Below are positions 1-7,253 of a stretch of 8,865 bases of DNA, piece after piece. Source of the DNA: an uncultured Massilia sp. Its GTDB lineage: Bacteria > Pseudomonadota > Gammaproteobacteria > Burkholderiales > Burkholderiaceae. A program made the translations under genes and the position numbers. Where the stretch lies: NCBI GenBank assembly GCA_946886065.1, contig CAMPHU010000194.1, forward strand, positions 1-8,865. The letters are read 5' to 3'. The notes under the pieces were generated by a model that searched no databases, had not been told where the DNA came from, and worked only from the letters and a program-made list of their open reading frames with translations. Position 1 is the first letter of the stretch; every line of letters begins with the position of its first letter.

Positions 1-1266
1 ATCGGCGACTTCAAGGAAGTCGAAGTCATCGAACTGATGGTCAAGCCGGGCGACACCGTCAAGGTGGACCAGTCCTTGATCACGGTCGAATCGGACAAGG
101 CCAGCATGGAGATCCCGTCGAGCCATGCCGGCGTGGTCAAGGAATTGAAGGTCAAGGTCGGCGACAAGGTTGCCGAAGGCTCGCTCGTGCTGGTGCTGGA
201 AGCCACCGGCGGCGCACCTGCCGCTGCCGCCCCTGCCGCGGCGCCGGCTCCCGCGGCTGCTCCTGCCGCAGCCCCGGCCGCAGCACCGGCGGCAGCACCT
301 GCGCCGGCCGCCGCGCCTGCGCAAGGCATCACCGGCTCGAAAGCCCACGCATCGCCGTCGATCCGCAAGTTCGCCCGCGAACTGGGCGTCGACCTGGCGC
401 GCGTGCCGGGTACCGGCCCGAAAGGCCGCATCACCCAGCAGGACGTGCAGAACTTCGTCAAGGGCGTGATGGCCGCAGGCCCAAGCGCCGCAGCCCCGGC
501 CAAGGCCGGTGGCGGCGGTGGCATGGACGTGCTGCCATGGCCGTCGCTGGACTTCTCGAAGTTCGGCCCGACCGAAACCGTGGCCCTGCCGCGCATCAAG
601 AAGATCTCGGGTCCGAACCTGCACCGCAACTGGGTCATGATCCCGCACGTCACGCACTTCGAAGACGCCGACGTGACCGACCTGGAACAGTTCCGCGTCG
701 ACTCGAACGCCGCGCTGGCCAAGCAGAAGTCGACCGTCAAGCTGACCATGCTGGCCTTCGTCATCAAGGCGTCCGTCGCCGCGCTGAAGAAGTTCCCGCA
801 ATTTAACTCCTCGCTGTCGGAAGACGGCGGCAGCCTGATCGTCAAGCAGTACTACAACATCGGCTTCGCGGCAGACACCCCGAACGGCCTGGTGGTCCCG
901 GTCGTGAAGGATGCCGACAAGAAGACGATCTCGCAGATCGCCGTCGAGATGGGCGAGCTGTCGGCGCAGGCGCGCGACGGCAAGCTCTCGCCGGCGGCGA
1001 TGCAGGGCGCGACCTTCACCATTTCGTCGCTGGGCGGTATCGGCGGCACCGCGTTCACCCCGATCATCAACGCGCCGGAAGTGGCCATCCTGGGCCTGTC
1101 CAAGTCGGCGATGAAGCCGGTATGGGACGGTTCGGCCTTCCAGCCGCGCCTGATGCTGCCGCTGTCGCTGTCCTACGACCACCGCGTGATCGACGGCGCC
1201 GGCGCCGCACGCTTCGCCGCGTACCTGGCCGACGTGCTGGCCGACCTGCGCAAGACCCTTCTGTGA
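1..1266 (+). CDS. aceF: Dihydrolipoamide acetyltransferase (E2 of pyruvate dehydrogenase), 5' end missing
   Basis: E2 transfers the acetyl group from pyruvate decarboxylation to coenzyme A and forms the core of the cytoplasmic pyruvate dehydrogenase complex. The reading frame is open from base 1, so the start lies outside the window; by comparison with the lpdA N-terminus about ten residues are missing, assuming only one lipoyl domain. Visible residues 1-67 are a lipoyl domain with the lipoylated Lys33 in SDKASMEIP. An Ala/Pro-rich flexible linker follows (about 70-105), then a peripheral-subunit-binding domain (about 115-155, [15 protein letters not shown] and GTGPKGRIT), then the catalytic acyltransferase domain from about 190. 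The active-site signature DHRVIDG is present, with His394 and Asp398. It ends 13 nt before lpdA, which fits one operon, with aceE expected just upstream. Substrate could in principle be another 2-oxo acid, but the linker and the lpdA pairing favour pyruvate. Confidence 0.95.
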   Translation: MGDFKEVEVIELMVKPGDTVKVDQSLITVESDKASMEIPSSHAGVVKELKVKVGDKVAEGSLVLVLEATGGAPAAAAPAAAPAPAAAPAAAPAAAPAAAPAPAAAPAQGITGSKAHASPSIRKFARELGVDLARVPGTGPKGRITQQDVQNFVKGVMAAGPSAAAPAKAGGGGGMDVLPWPSLDFSKFGPTETVALPRIKKISGPNLHRNWVMIPHVTHFEDADVTDLEQFRVDSNAALAKQKSTVKLTMLAFVIKASVAALKKFPQFNSSLSEDGGSLIVKQYYNIGFAADTPNGLVVPVVKDADKKTISQIAVEMGELSAQARDGKLSPAAMQGATFTISSLGGIGGTAFTPIINAPEVAILGLSKSAMKPVWDGSAFQPRLMLPLSLSYDHRVIDGAGAARFAAYLADVLADLRKTLL

Positions 1267-1279
1267 TTGGAGCGGACCG

Positions 1280-3097
1280 ATGAGCACTGTTGAAGTGAAA
1301 GTCCCGAACATCGGCGACTTCAAGGATGTGGAAGTGATCGAGCTGCTGGTCAAGGCGGGCGACACCATCAAGGTCGACCAGTCGCTGGTCACCGTCGAGT
1401 CGGACAAGGCCAGCATGGAGATCCCGTCGACCCACGCGGGCGTCGTGCAGGAACTGAAGGTCAAGGTCGGCGACAAGGTGAACGAAGGTTCGCTGCTGCT
1501 GATGCTGGACGAATCCGGCGCGGGTGCGGCACCGGCTCCGGCCGCTGCGGCGCCTGCCGCGGCACCGGTCCAGGCTCCGGCCAACAAGCCGGCCGATTCG
1601 TACGCGCCGGCCCACCCGACCCCGTCGGCTCCGGCCGCACCGGTGCCGGGCGCAGCCAGCTACAGCGGCCAGGTCGACGTCGAATGCGAGATGATGGTGC
1701 TGGGCGCGGGCCCGGGCGGCTATTCGGCCGCCTTCCGCGCCGCCGACCTCGGCATGAACACCGTGCTGGTCGAGCGCTACGCCACCCTGGGCGGCGTCTG
1801 CCTGAACGTGGGCTGCATCCCGTCCAAGGCGCTGCTGCACGTGGCGCACGTGATCGACGAGACCGCCCACATGGGCGACGTCGGCGTCACCTTCGCCAAG
1901 CCGGAAGTCGATATCGACAAGCTGCGCGGCTTCAAGGACGGCGTGGTCAAGAAGATGACCGGCGGCCTGAATTTCATGGCCAAGGCGCGCAAGGTCAACG
2001 TGGTGCAGGGCGTGGGCCAGTTCCTGAGCCCGAACCACATCGAGGTGACCGGCCCGGATGGTGCCAGGAAGGTCATCAAGTTCCAGAAGGCGATCATCGC
2101 CGCCGGTTCCGCGGTGGTGAAGCTGCCCTTCGTGCCGGAAGATCCGCGCATCGTCGATTCGACCGGCGCGCTGGAGCTGCGCCAGGTGCCGAAGCGCATG
2201 CTGGTGATCGGCGGCGGCATCATCGGCCTGGAGATGGCGACCGTGTACTCGACCCTGGGTGCGCGCATCGACGTGGTCGAGATGATGGACGGCCTGATGC
2301 AGGGCGCGGACCGCGACGCGGTGCGTGTCTGGCAGAAGCACAATGCCCACCGCTTCGACAACATCATGTTGAAGACCAAGACCGTCGGCGTGGAAGCGCT
2401 GCCGGAAGGGATCAAGGTTTCCTTCGAAGCGGCGGAAGCCGGCGTCACCGCGCCCGAGCCGCAGCTCTACGACCTGGTGCTGGTGGCCGTGGGCCGCAGC
2501 CCGAACGGCAAGAAGGTCGGCGCCGACAAGGCCGGCGTGGCCGTGAGCGACCGCGGCTTCATTCCGGTCGACAGCCAGATGCGCACCAATGTGCCGCACA
2601 TCTTCGCGATCGGCGACCTGGTCGGCCAGCCGATGCTGGCCCACAAGGCGGTGCACGAGGCGCACGTGGCGGCGGAAGCGGCCCACGGCGAGAAGGCGCA
2701 CTTCGACGTCAAGGTGATTCCGTCGGTGGCCTACACCGATCCGGAAGTGGCCTGGGTCGGCATCACCGAAGAGGAAGCCAAGGCCAAGGGCATCAAGGTC
2801 GAGAAGGGCCACTTCCCCTGGTCCGCGAGCGGCCGCGCCGTGGCCAACGGCCGCGACGAAGGCTTCACCAAGCTGCTGTTCGACGCGGAGACGCATCGCA
2901 TCATCGGCGGCACCATCGTGGGCACCAGCGCGGGCGACATGATCGGCGAAGTGGCGCTGGCGATCGAGATGGGCGCGGATGGGGTGGATATCGGCAAGAC
3001 GATTCACCCGCACCCGACTCTTGGCGAGTCGATCGGCATGGCTGCGGAAGCCTACGAAGGCACCTGCACGGACCTGCCGCCGCCGCGCAAGCGTTGA
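1280..3097 (+). CDS. lpdA: Dihydrolipoyl dehydrogenase (E3) with N-terminal lipoyl domain
   Basis: E3 reoxidises the dihydrolipoyl groups of E2 and passes electrons through FAD to NAD+. The protein has 605 residues, longer than the usual 470 or so because it carries its own lipoyl domain (residues 1-78, Lys43 in SDKASMEIP) and an Ala/Pro linker (about 80-130). The FAD-binding loop [12 protein letters not shown] begins near residue 141. The redox disulfide is Cys174/Cys179 in [14 protein letters not shown] second Rossmann loop [11 protein letters not shown] binds NAD, FAIGDL is the second FAD contact, and the C-terminal HPHPTLGES holds the catalytic His. The ATG at 1280 is preceded by GGAG at a workable distance and gives an N-terminus that matches the lipoyl fold. 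Lipoyl-E3 fusions are known in betaproteobacterial and neisserial pyruvate dehydrogenase operons. It is the last gene of the operon, being followed directly by an intrinsic terminator. Confidence 0.96.
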   Translation: MSTVEVKVPNIGDFKDVEVIELLVKAGDTIKVDQSLVTVESDKASMEIPSTHAGVVQELKVKVGDKVNEGSLLLMLDESGAGAAPAPAAAAPAAAPVQAPANKPADSYAPAHPTPSAPAAPVPGAASYSGQVDVECEMMVLGAGPGGYSAAFRAADLGMNTVLVERYATLGGVCLNVGCIPSKALLHVAHVIDETAHMGDVGVTFAKPEVDIDKLRGFKDGVVKKMTGGLNFMAKARKVNVVQGVGQFLSPNHIEVTGPDGARKVIKFQKAIIAAGSAVVKLPFVPEDPRIVDSTGALELRQVPKRMLVIGGGIIGLEMATVYSTLGARIDVVEMMDGLMQGADRDAVRVWQKHNAHRFDNIMLKTKTVGVEALPEGIKVSFEAAEAGVTAPEPQLYDLVLVAVGRSPNGKKVGADKAGVAVSDRGFIPVDSQMRTNVPHIFAIGDLVGQPMLAHKAVHEAHVAAEAAHGEKAHFDVKVIPSVAYTDPEVAWVGITEEEAKAKGIKVEKGHFPWSASGRAVANGRDEGFTKLLFDAETHRIIGGTIVGTSAGDMIGEVALAIEMGADGVDIGKTIHPHPTLGESIGMAAEAYEGTCTDLPPPRKR

Positions 3098-3115
3098 TCG
3101 GTTGATGTTCGTGTG

Positions 3116-3148
3116 AAAACGGGACCTGTTGGGGTCCCGTTTTTTTTT
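3116..3148 (+). terminator. Intrinsic terminator of the aceF-lpdA operon
   Basis: An 11-bp perfect stem (AAAACGGGACC, 3116-3126, with GGTCCCGTTTT, 3133-3143) encloses a 6-nt loop and runs into nine T residues at 3140-3148. It begins 18 nt after the lpdA stop. Read from the other strand the hairpin is followed by TTTTC only, so it might also weakly stop transcripts of the convergent - strand operon. Confidence 0.93.
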
Positions 3149-3171
3149 ATACGTTGGTGGCTACGGTGCGC

Positions 3172-3203
3172 ACTTGGGTCCCCGCGAAGGCGGGGACCCA
3201 AGT
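3172..3203. repeat. REP-like perfect palindrome, copy A
   Basis: The 14-bp arms ACTTGGGTCCCCGC (3172-3185) and GCGGGGACCCAAGT (3190-3203) pair perfectly around a GAAG loop. No T-tract follows on either strand, so this is not a classical terminator. It overlaps a second, weaker inverted repeat, AGTTCGC (3201-3207) with GCGAACT (3223-3229). It lies between the converging lpdA and response-regulator genes and is related to the palindrome at 7595-7632. This is the look of a dispersed intergenic repeat family; that it occurs elsewhere in the genome is inferred. Confidence 0.75.
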
Positions 3204-3231
3204 TCGCCGCGCAGTGAGAACAGCGAACTCG

Positions 3232-3993
3232 CTACATCTGCCTGAACAACTCCACATAATTCCTGCTCACGACAAGCTGCTCCTCCCGCCCCTTGAGCCT
3301 TACCAGCAGTCTCCCGCGGAAGTCAGTGCGCGTCCCCGCCACATGTTTCGCCGCGACGATCACCCCCCGGTGAATCTGCCAGAACCGCTGCGGATCGAGC
3401 TGCTCCTTCAACTTGCTGAGCGGCGTCCTGATCAAGCTCTCCCCATCCGCCAGGAATACGCTGGTGTACTTGTCGTTGCTCTGGAAGTAGATCACCTCGT
3501 CGATGGAGATCAGCCGTGTCTCCTGCCCGTGCGCCGCCCGGATCCACTGCAAGGGCGCCGGCGCGCCCACGCCAAGCTGGCGCAGCAGCGCCTGCAGCGC
3601 ATCCGGCGCCGGGACCTGCGCGGGCAAGGCCTGCTTGAGCCGCTCCACCGTCCGCTGCAGCCGCTCCAGCCCGATCGGCTTGAGCAGGTAATCGAAGGCC
3701 GCATGCTCGAAGGCCTGCAAGGTGTAATGCTCATACGCTGTCGTGAACACCACCCGCGGCGGTTTCGGCCCGGTACACAGGCGCGCCGCCAGTTCGATCC
3801 CGGTCAGCCCAGGCATCTGGATGTCCAGGAACACCACGTCCGGCGCCAGCTCGTCGATCAGTGCCAAAGCCTGCATGCCGTTGGCGGCGCGCGTGACGCG
3901 CAGCTCCGGCCAGGCGATGGCCAGCTGGGAAGCGAGATAGTCGAGCAGATGCGGTTCGTCGTCTGCGATCAGGGCGCGGGGATGGTCGATGAT
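3232..3993 (-). CDS. LytTR-family response regulator (receiver plus LytTR DNA-binding domain), start codon uncertain
   Basis: This is the response regulator partner of the kinase encoded just upstream. Numbering from 3993, the receiver domain spans about residues 6-120: acidic pair Asp11/Asp12 in IADDEP, phosphate acceptor Asp57 in VVFLDIQMPG, Thr84/85, and Lys105 in YLLKP. A linker leads to the LytTR domain (about 155-250), with recognisable blocks RLISIDEVIYFQSNDKYTSV and FWQIHRGVIV. LytTR proteins usually bind paired direct repeats and act as activators. The start is a problem: no ATG, GTG or TTG exists in frame between a GTG at 4173, which would add 60 low-complexity Arg/Gly/Ala residues overlapping the kinase gene by 205 nt, and an internal ATG that would delete the acidic pocket. 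I give the ATC at 3993 because it places the protein start where the family normally has it. CTG at 3972, overlapping the kinase stop as CTGA, is the other candidate. The function is secure; the start is not. Confidence 0.9.
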   Translation of the reverse strand: MIDHPRALIADDEPHLLDYLASQLAIAWPELRVTRAANGMQALALIDELAPDVVFLDIQMPGLTGIELAARLCTGPKPPRVVFTTAYEHYTLQAFEHAAFDYLLKPIGLERLQRTVERLKQALPAQVPAPDALQALLRQLGVGAPAPLQWIRAAHGQETRLISIDEVIYFQSNDKYTSVFLADGESLIRTPLSKLKEQLDPQRFWQIHRGVIVAAKHVAGTRTDFRGRLLVRLKGREEQLVVSRNYVELFRQM

Positions 3994-5132
3994 GGCACCG
4001 TCGGGAAGGGGAGCAGCAGGCGCGCGGTAACGCCGCCACCGGGGTTTTCGATGAGTTGCACCTGGCCGCCCAGCTGGCGCAGCCGCTCGCGCAGGTTCGC
4101 CAGCCCCAGGCCGCCACCGGGGCGCGGCGGCGCCATGCGCAGTCCGAGGCCGCTGTCCGCCACCTCGACGCACAGCATGGCGCCGTCCCGGCGCGTGCGG
4201 ATGAGGATCTCGCCGCCGTCCAGCTTGGGCTCGATGCCGTGCATGATCGCGTTCTCGACCAGCGGCTGCAGCAGCATCGGCGCCATCGGCAGGGCGCGCA
4301 CCGACGGCTCGGCCTCGATGCGCCAGCCCAGGCGCCCGGCCAGGCGCACGTCCAGCACGTCGAGGTAGGCGCCGGCCAGGTCCAGTTCGCTGCCCACGGT
4401 CGCGTGCTCGGCCCGGCTGGCCGCCAGGCTGGCGCGCAGGTAGTCGATGAAGCGCTCCAGCATGCGGCGCGCCTGCGCCGGCTGGCTATCGATCAGGCTG
4501 ACCACGTTGGCCAGGGTGTTGTACAGGAAGTGCGGTTCGATCTGCGCCTGCAGCGCGCGCAGGCGCGCTTCAGCGACCAGCCGGCCGGCGGCGGCGATCT
4601 GTTCCTGCTGCTGCGCCATCTCGGCCGCTCGCCGCAGGCGCCGCTCGCCGGCGGACAGCACCATGACCATGAACACGGCCGTCATCAGGGCGAAGGCCAG
4701 CAGGAAGGTCAGCGGGCCGGCGTACTGGAAGAAGCGCAGCGGGCTCCTGCCCACGACCAGCGCATTGCCGAAGGGGATGCCGATCACGCTGGCCATGGCA
4801 ATCGCCAGCACCTGGGCGGCGCGGAAACGCCACAGCTTCTCGCGCGGGAAATAACGTTCGAGCAGCTCCAGCATGCCGTGGATCATGAAGCCGATCAGGT
4901 TGCTGATGACGAGCGTGGCAAACAGCAGCTGCGCGAACGACATGCTCGAGCGGCCCATCAGTTTCTGCAGCACGGTCAGCACGAGCGCGAGCGCGCTGCT
5001 CCAGATCGCCGTGTAGAGCAGGTTGCGCAAGAGCGAAGGCGGCCAGCGCCGGAACAGCGGAATCAGTTCCAGCGGATGGTGGCCGCGCTCGCGCGCCAGC
5101 TTGGCGGCGGCAGGTTCTTGGGTAGTGATCAT
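3969..5132 (-). CDS. LytS/AlgZ-type sensor histidine kinase, membrane bound
   Basis: A 387-residue inner-membrane sensor kinase. Four hydrophobic segments are visible at about 37-58, 65-91, 104-128 and 138-160, with almost no periplasmic loop sequence, so the signal is probably sensed within or at the membrane. A coiled-coil-like stretch (about 163-197, AEMAQQQEQIAAAGRL) leads into the PF06580-type histidine kinase motif QIEPHFLYNTLANV, with phospho-acceptor His201. The ATPase part has the N-box QPLVENAIMHGIEP (Asn294), ADSGLGL (Asp326) and GGGLGLANLRERL. The ATG at 5132 overlaps the carotenoid oxygenase stop as ATGA, so its translation is likely coupled to that enzyme. The C-terminus overlaps the regulator gene. 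Kinases of this type pair with LytTR regulators, which is exactly what follows. The ligand is unknown; the neighbouring carotenoid oxygenase suggests a carotenoid or cleavage product, but that is inference. Confidence 0.92.
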   Translation of the reverse strand: MITTQEPAAAKLARERGHHPLELIPLFRRWPPSLLRNLLYTAIWSSALALVLTVLQKLMGRSSMSFAQLLFATLVISNLIGFMIHGMLELLERYFPREKLWRFRAAQVLAIAMASVIGIPFGNALVVGRSPLRFFQYAGPLTFLLAFALMTAVFMVMVLSAGERRLRRAAEMAQQQEQIAAAGRLVAEARLRALQAQIEPHFLYNTLANVVSLIDSQPAQARRMLERFIDYLRASLAASRAEHATVGSELDLAGAYLDVLDVRLAGRLGWRIEAEPSVRALPMAPMLLQPLVENAIMHGIEPKLDGGEILIRTRRDGAMLCVEVADSGLGLRMAPPRPGGGLGLANLRERLRQLGGQVQLIENPGGGVTARLLLPFPTVPSSTIPAP

Positions 5133-6613
5133 GCGGACAAGAAATTACCATGAAAGCAGTGCGGCGTGCGATAGGGGAGCCGGGCCAGCGCCAGCGGGCC
5201 TGCGCTTACCCGCGCCGCATCGAACACGGTCAGCACGCCCACGCCCTTGCGCAGGTCCTGCGCAACGCCCACCAGGTAGCCGTCCGTTTCGGCGCGCGCA
5301 TGGCGGCGCGGGACCAGGACGTGCTCCTCGACCTGCCAGCCGGCGCCGAAGCGGTAGCTGTCCACCTTGCCGGTATCCGTGTCCACCAGGTTGACGCTCG
5401 AGAGCACGGCCTCGCCGCCGTCGCCGAGCAGGACCAGGCGGCGGTGGCGGCTGCCGACGACCTGCGGCGCCACGCGCGGGAACTCGCTGGGCCCGAACAG
5501 TCGGCTGGTGCGCGCCTGGCCGGCCGCATAGTCGAGGCAGACCTGCACCGCTTCGCTGCGCGACTGCAGGCTGGCGGGGCGTTCGCCGGCCATCAGGCCG
5601 CCCAGCTCGGCCAGCACGTCGCCCGCATGCAGCACCACGTCGAGGCGGGTGCAGGTGCCGTCCTCCCACGCGTTCCCGAAGTGGAACACCATGCGAGGAG
5701 GCAGTTCGAATACCTGGCGCACGGTCAAGCTGTCTTTCGACACCACGACCACGCGCAGCGGGCGCGCCGAGGGACCGTCGCCGGCCCAGGTGTGGCGCTC
5801 GGCGAAACTCGTGCTGCCGCCGGGCTGCAGGTCGTAGGGCGGCACCAGGAAGACCAGGTGTTTCGCGCTGACGGCGAAGTCGTGCACCATGGCTTGCCGG
5901 GGCACCTCGACCACTCCCGTGCGCAAGACCTGGCCGTCGCCGCCGAGCTGGTACAGGGCAATGCGGCCGGAGCCGGGCAGGGCGCCGAAATTCCACATGC
6001 CGCCCTGGGGATCGAGCTTGGGATGGGCCGAGAAGGGCATCGCGCGCAAGTCCTCGCGCCAGGTCTTGACGCCGAGCGTGGCCAGGGTGTCCGGATCGAG
6101 CTCGGTGGCCGACCCGCCTTCCCACAGCGCGTACACGCGGCCATTGAAGGGCAGCAGGTTGGTGTTGGCGGCGTTCAGGGTGTCGTTGTCGCGGAATCCC
6201 CTGCGCGCCACGTGCGTGCCGAACGAGGGATAGAGGAACTGGCCGGCCTGGGTCTCGTCGAGGTAGCGGCGGGTTTCGACGAAACGGCCCCGGTGGCTCA
6301 CGCGGCCGCCGGCGATGGTCCAGCGCTGGGCGAAGCCGTCGCCGTCGAACCAGTGGTGGTAACGCTCGCCGCCGAGCTCGAAGCGGCCGGGCCCGTTGCG
6401 ATAGAAGCTGCCCTGCAGGTCGGCAGGAAGCCGTCCGCTGACCGCCGCCCGGCCGGCCTGGCTGCCCGCCGTGTCGGCATACACGGCCAAGTCCGGCTGG
6501 CGGGCAAGGGCGGCATGAAATCGGCGGAAGGTTTCCGCGTCGGCGCGGGCGGCGCCCGTGAGCGCGAGGGCGCCCAGGCCGAGTCCGGATTCGAGAAAGC
6601 GGCGGCGTTGCAT
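5129..6613 (-). CDS. Carotenoid oxygenase (carotenoid cleavage dioxygenase family) with Tat signal
   Basis: Enzymes of this family (RPE65/CCD/lignostilbene dioxygenase) use a non-haem Fe(II) held by four histidines to split a C=C bond of carotenoids or related stilbenes. All four candidate ligands are visible in their usual settings: His197 (SAHPKLDP), His244 (MVHDFAVS), His311 (VFHFGNAWE) and His488 (HCFHGNF near the C-terminus). The family blocks GSFYRNGPGRFE (about 68-79), HHWFDGDG (about 86-93) and EFPRVAP are also present. The length of 494 residues is normal for the family. The N-terminus QRRRFLESG followed by a hydrophobic stretch and ARADA resembles a twin-arginine signal peptide cleaved near residue 24-26, so the folded enzyme may act in the periplasm. 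It starts 4 nt after the DUF2141 stop and ends in an ATGA overlap with the kinase gene. Substrate and product cannot be read from the sequence. Confidence 0.93.
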   Translation of the reverse strand: MQRRRFLESGLGLGALALTGAARADAETFRRFHAALARQPDLAVYADTAGSQAGRAAVSGRLPADLQGSFYRNGPGRFELGGERYHHWFDGDGFAQRWTIAGGRVSHRGRFVETRRYLDETQAGQFLYPSFGTHVARRGFRDNDTLNAANTNLLPFNGRVYALWEGGSATELDPDTLATLGVKTWREDLRAMPFSAHPKLDPQGGMWNFGALPGSGRIALYQLGGDGQVLRTGVVEVPRQAMVHDFAVSAKHLVFLVPPYDLQPGGSTSFAERHTWAGDGPSARPLRVVVVSKDSLTVRQVFELPPRMVFHFGNAWEDGTCTRLDVVLHAGDVLAELGGLMAGERPASLQSRSEAVQVCLDYAAGQARTSRLFGPSEFPRVAPQVVGSRHRRLVLLGDGGEAVLSSVNLVDTDTGKVDSYRFGAGWQVEEHVLVPRRHARAETDGYLVGVAQDLRKGVGVLTVFDAARVSAGPLALARLPYRTPHCFHGNFLSA

Positions 6614-6617
6614 GATG

Positions 6618-7034
6618 TCAGCGCAGCGAAATGGTGGTGGCCGTGCCGGCGGCCGGCATGGCGAACTTCACCTGCTCGAAGGACGGCGGGCCCATCTTGC
6701 CCAGGGCATTGTTGCTGAAGGCATAGTCTTCAGTCGGGATGCCGACCAGGTTGCGGTCCATCTTGCCGTTGCCGTTGGCATCGTGGAACAGGCTGAAGCC
6801 GAATTCTCCTTCCGGGACGTCCTTGATCAGCACGTTCACCGTGCCGGTGCTGGCCGGCACGCGCGCCACCTTGGCCGGGCGCTTCAGGAAGCTGTCGGCG
6901 GAATCGAAGAGGGCCACCAGAATGCTGCCTTCGGAGGATTTGACGTCGTCGATGCGGATCGCCAGGTCGCCGGCGTGGGCGGCGGCGGACATCAGGACGA
7001 GGGTGAGGCAGGCGATGCTGCGAATGGGTTTCAT
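6618..7034 (-). CDS. Secreted DUF2141-type protein
   Basis: A 138-residue protein with a Sec-type signal peptide (residues 1-21, MKPIRSIACL then a hydrophobic core, cleavage after AHA) and a mature beta-rich domain. The blocks SEGSILVALFDSADSFL (34-50), FHDANGNGKMD (83-93) and GIPTEDYAFSNNA (98-110) are typical of the DUF2141 family. The DANGNGKMD segment (Asp85, Asn87, Asn89, Asp93) resembles a calcium-binding loop; metal binding is inferred. The family has no established biochemical function that I know of. The ATG at 7034 was chosen because GGAGA lies 6 nt upstream and the signal peptide begins there; the frame stays open further upstream to about 7505, but that part reads as non-coding. 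It is the first gene of the operon, 4 nt before the carotenoid oxygenase gene. Confidence 0.88.
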   Translation of the reverse strand: MKPIRSIACLTLVLMSAAAHAGDLAIRIDDVKSSEGSILVALFDSADSFLKRPAKVARVPASTGTVNVLIKDVPEGEFGFSLFHDANGNGKMDRNLVGIPTEDYAFSNNALGKMGPPSFEQVKFAMPAAGTATTISLR

Positions 7035-7062
7035 CAGGGTCTCCGTTGTGGTTGATGGAAAC

Positions 7063-7130
7063 ACTGTAGCGGCGGGCAGGAGCGCCCGGTGGGAGATGCG
7101 ACGAGTTGCATGCGGACGGCGCGAGTTGCA
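7063..7130 (-). promoter_or_regulatory. Candidate activator-dependent promoter of the DUF2141/oxygenase/two-component operon with LytTR-like repeats
   Basis: On the - strand a -10-like TACAGT (7068-7063) lies 28 nt before the DUF2141 start codon, but the -35 position reads CACCGG, unlike the consensus. Upstream of it are two exact 9-bp direct repeats, CGAGTTGCA on the + strand at 7102-7110 and 7122-7130, with 11 bp between them and a 20-bp period. They sit roughly 50 and 70 bp upstream of the expected transcription start. LytTR regulators are known to bind pairs of 9-10-bp direct repeats spaced by 11-13 bp, and this operon encodes one. A competing, weaker promoter reading (TTGGGT, 17 nt, TATTTC, at 7159-7131) cannot be excluded. 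Confidence 0.5.
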
Positions 7131-7170
7131 GAAATAGCGTGCGAAATGCCGTGACCCAAGCGTGCGCCGG

Positions 7171-7198
7171 TTGCCGCCGGCTGGCGAATCGCTATGAT
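7171..7198 (+). promoter_or_regulatory. Sigma-70-like promoter for the 106-residue gene
   Basis: TTGCCG (7171-7176) and TATGAT (7193-7198) are separated by 16 nt and match 4 and 5 of the 6 consensus bases. The predicted start near 7205 gives a leader of about 50 nt before the gene at 7254. Confidence 0.5.
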
Positions 7199-7253
7199 GG
7201 CGGCATGAGGCGGCAATTCCTTGCCGCGGACGCGTCTGGCTCAGGAGGCTGAC

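Noticed and set aside
205..325. GCN/CCN-rich repetitive tract in aceF as a possible microsatellite or mobile repeat
   Set aside because: It is the normal Ala/Pro swinging linker of E2 proteins and stays in frame.
1067..3013. Open frame of 648 codons on the - strand opposite lpdA
   Set aside because: Its product is dominated by His, Ala, Arg, Asp and Val without any domain, and it is the mirror of strong G/C third-position bias in aceF and lpdA, both of which are certain genes on the + strand.
3994..4173. A 60-residue N-terminal extension of the response regulator from GTG at 4173
   Set aside because: The stretch is Arg/Gly/Ala/Pro-rich, overlaps the conserved ATPase end of the kinase in another frame, and no LytTR regulator I know has such an extension. 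Kept as an open alternative in the finding on the start codon.
3154..5153. Two long + strand open frames opposite the kinase and regulator genes (3154-4368 and 4056-5153)
   Set aside because: No recognisable domains, Arg/Gln/Pro-rich composition, and one of them would run through the palindrome after the lpdA terminator.
5150..6718. Open frame of 522 codons on the + strand opposite the carotenoid oxygenase gene
   Set aside because: Low-complexity product without motifs; the opposite strand has all four family histidines and a coherent signal peptide.
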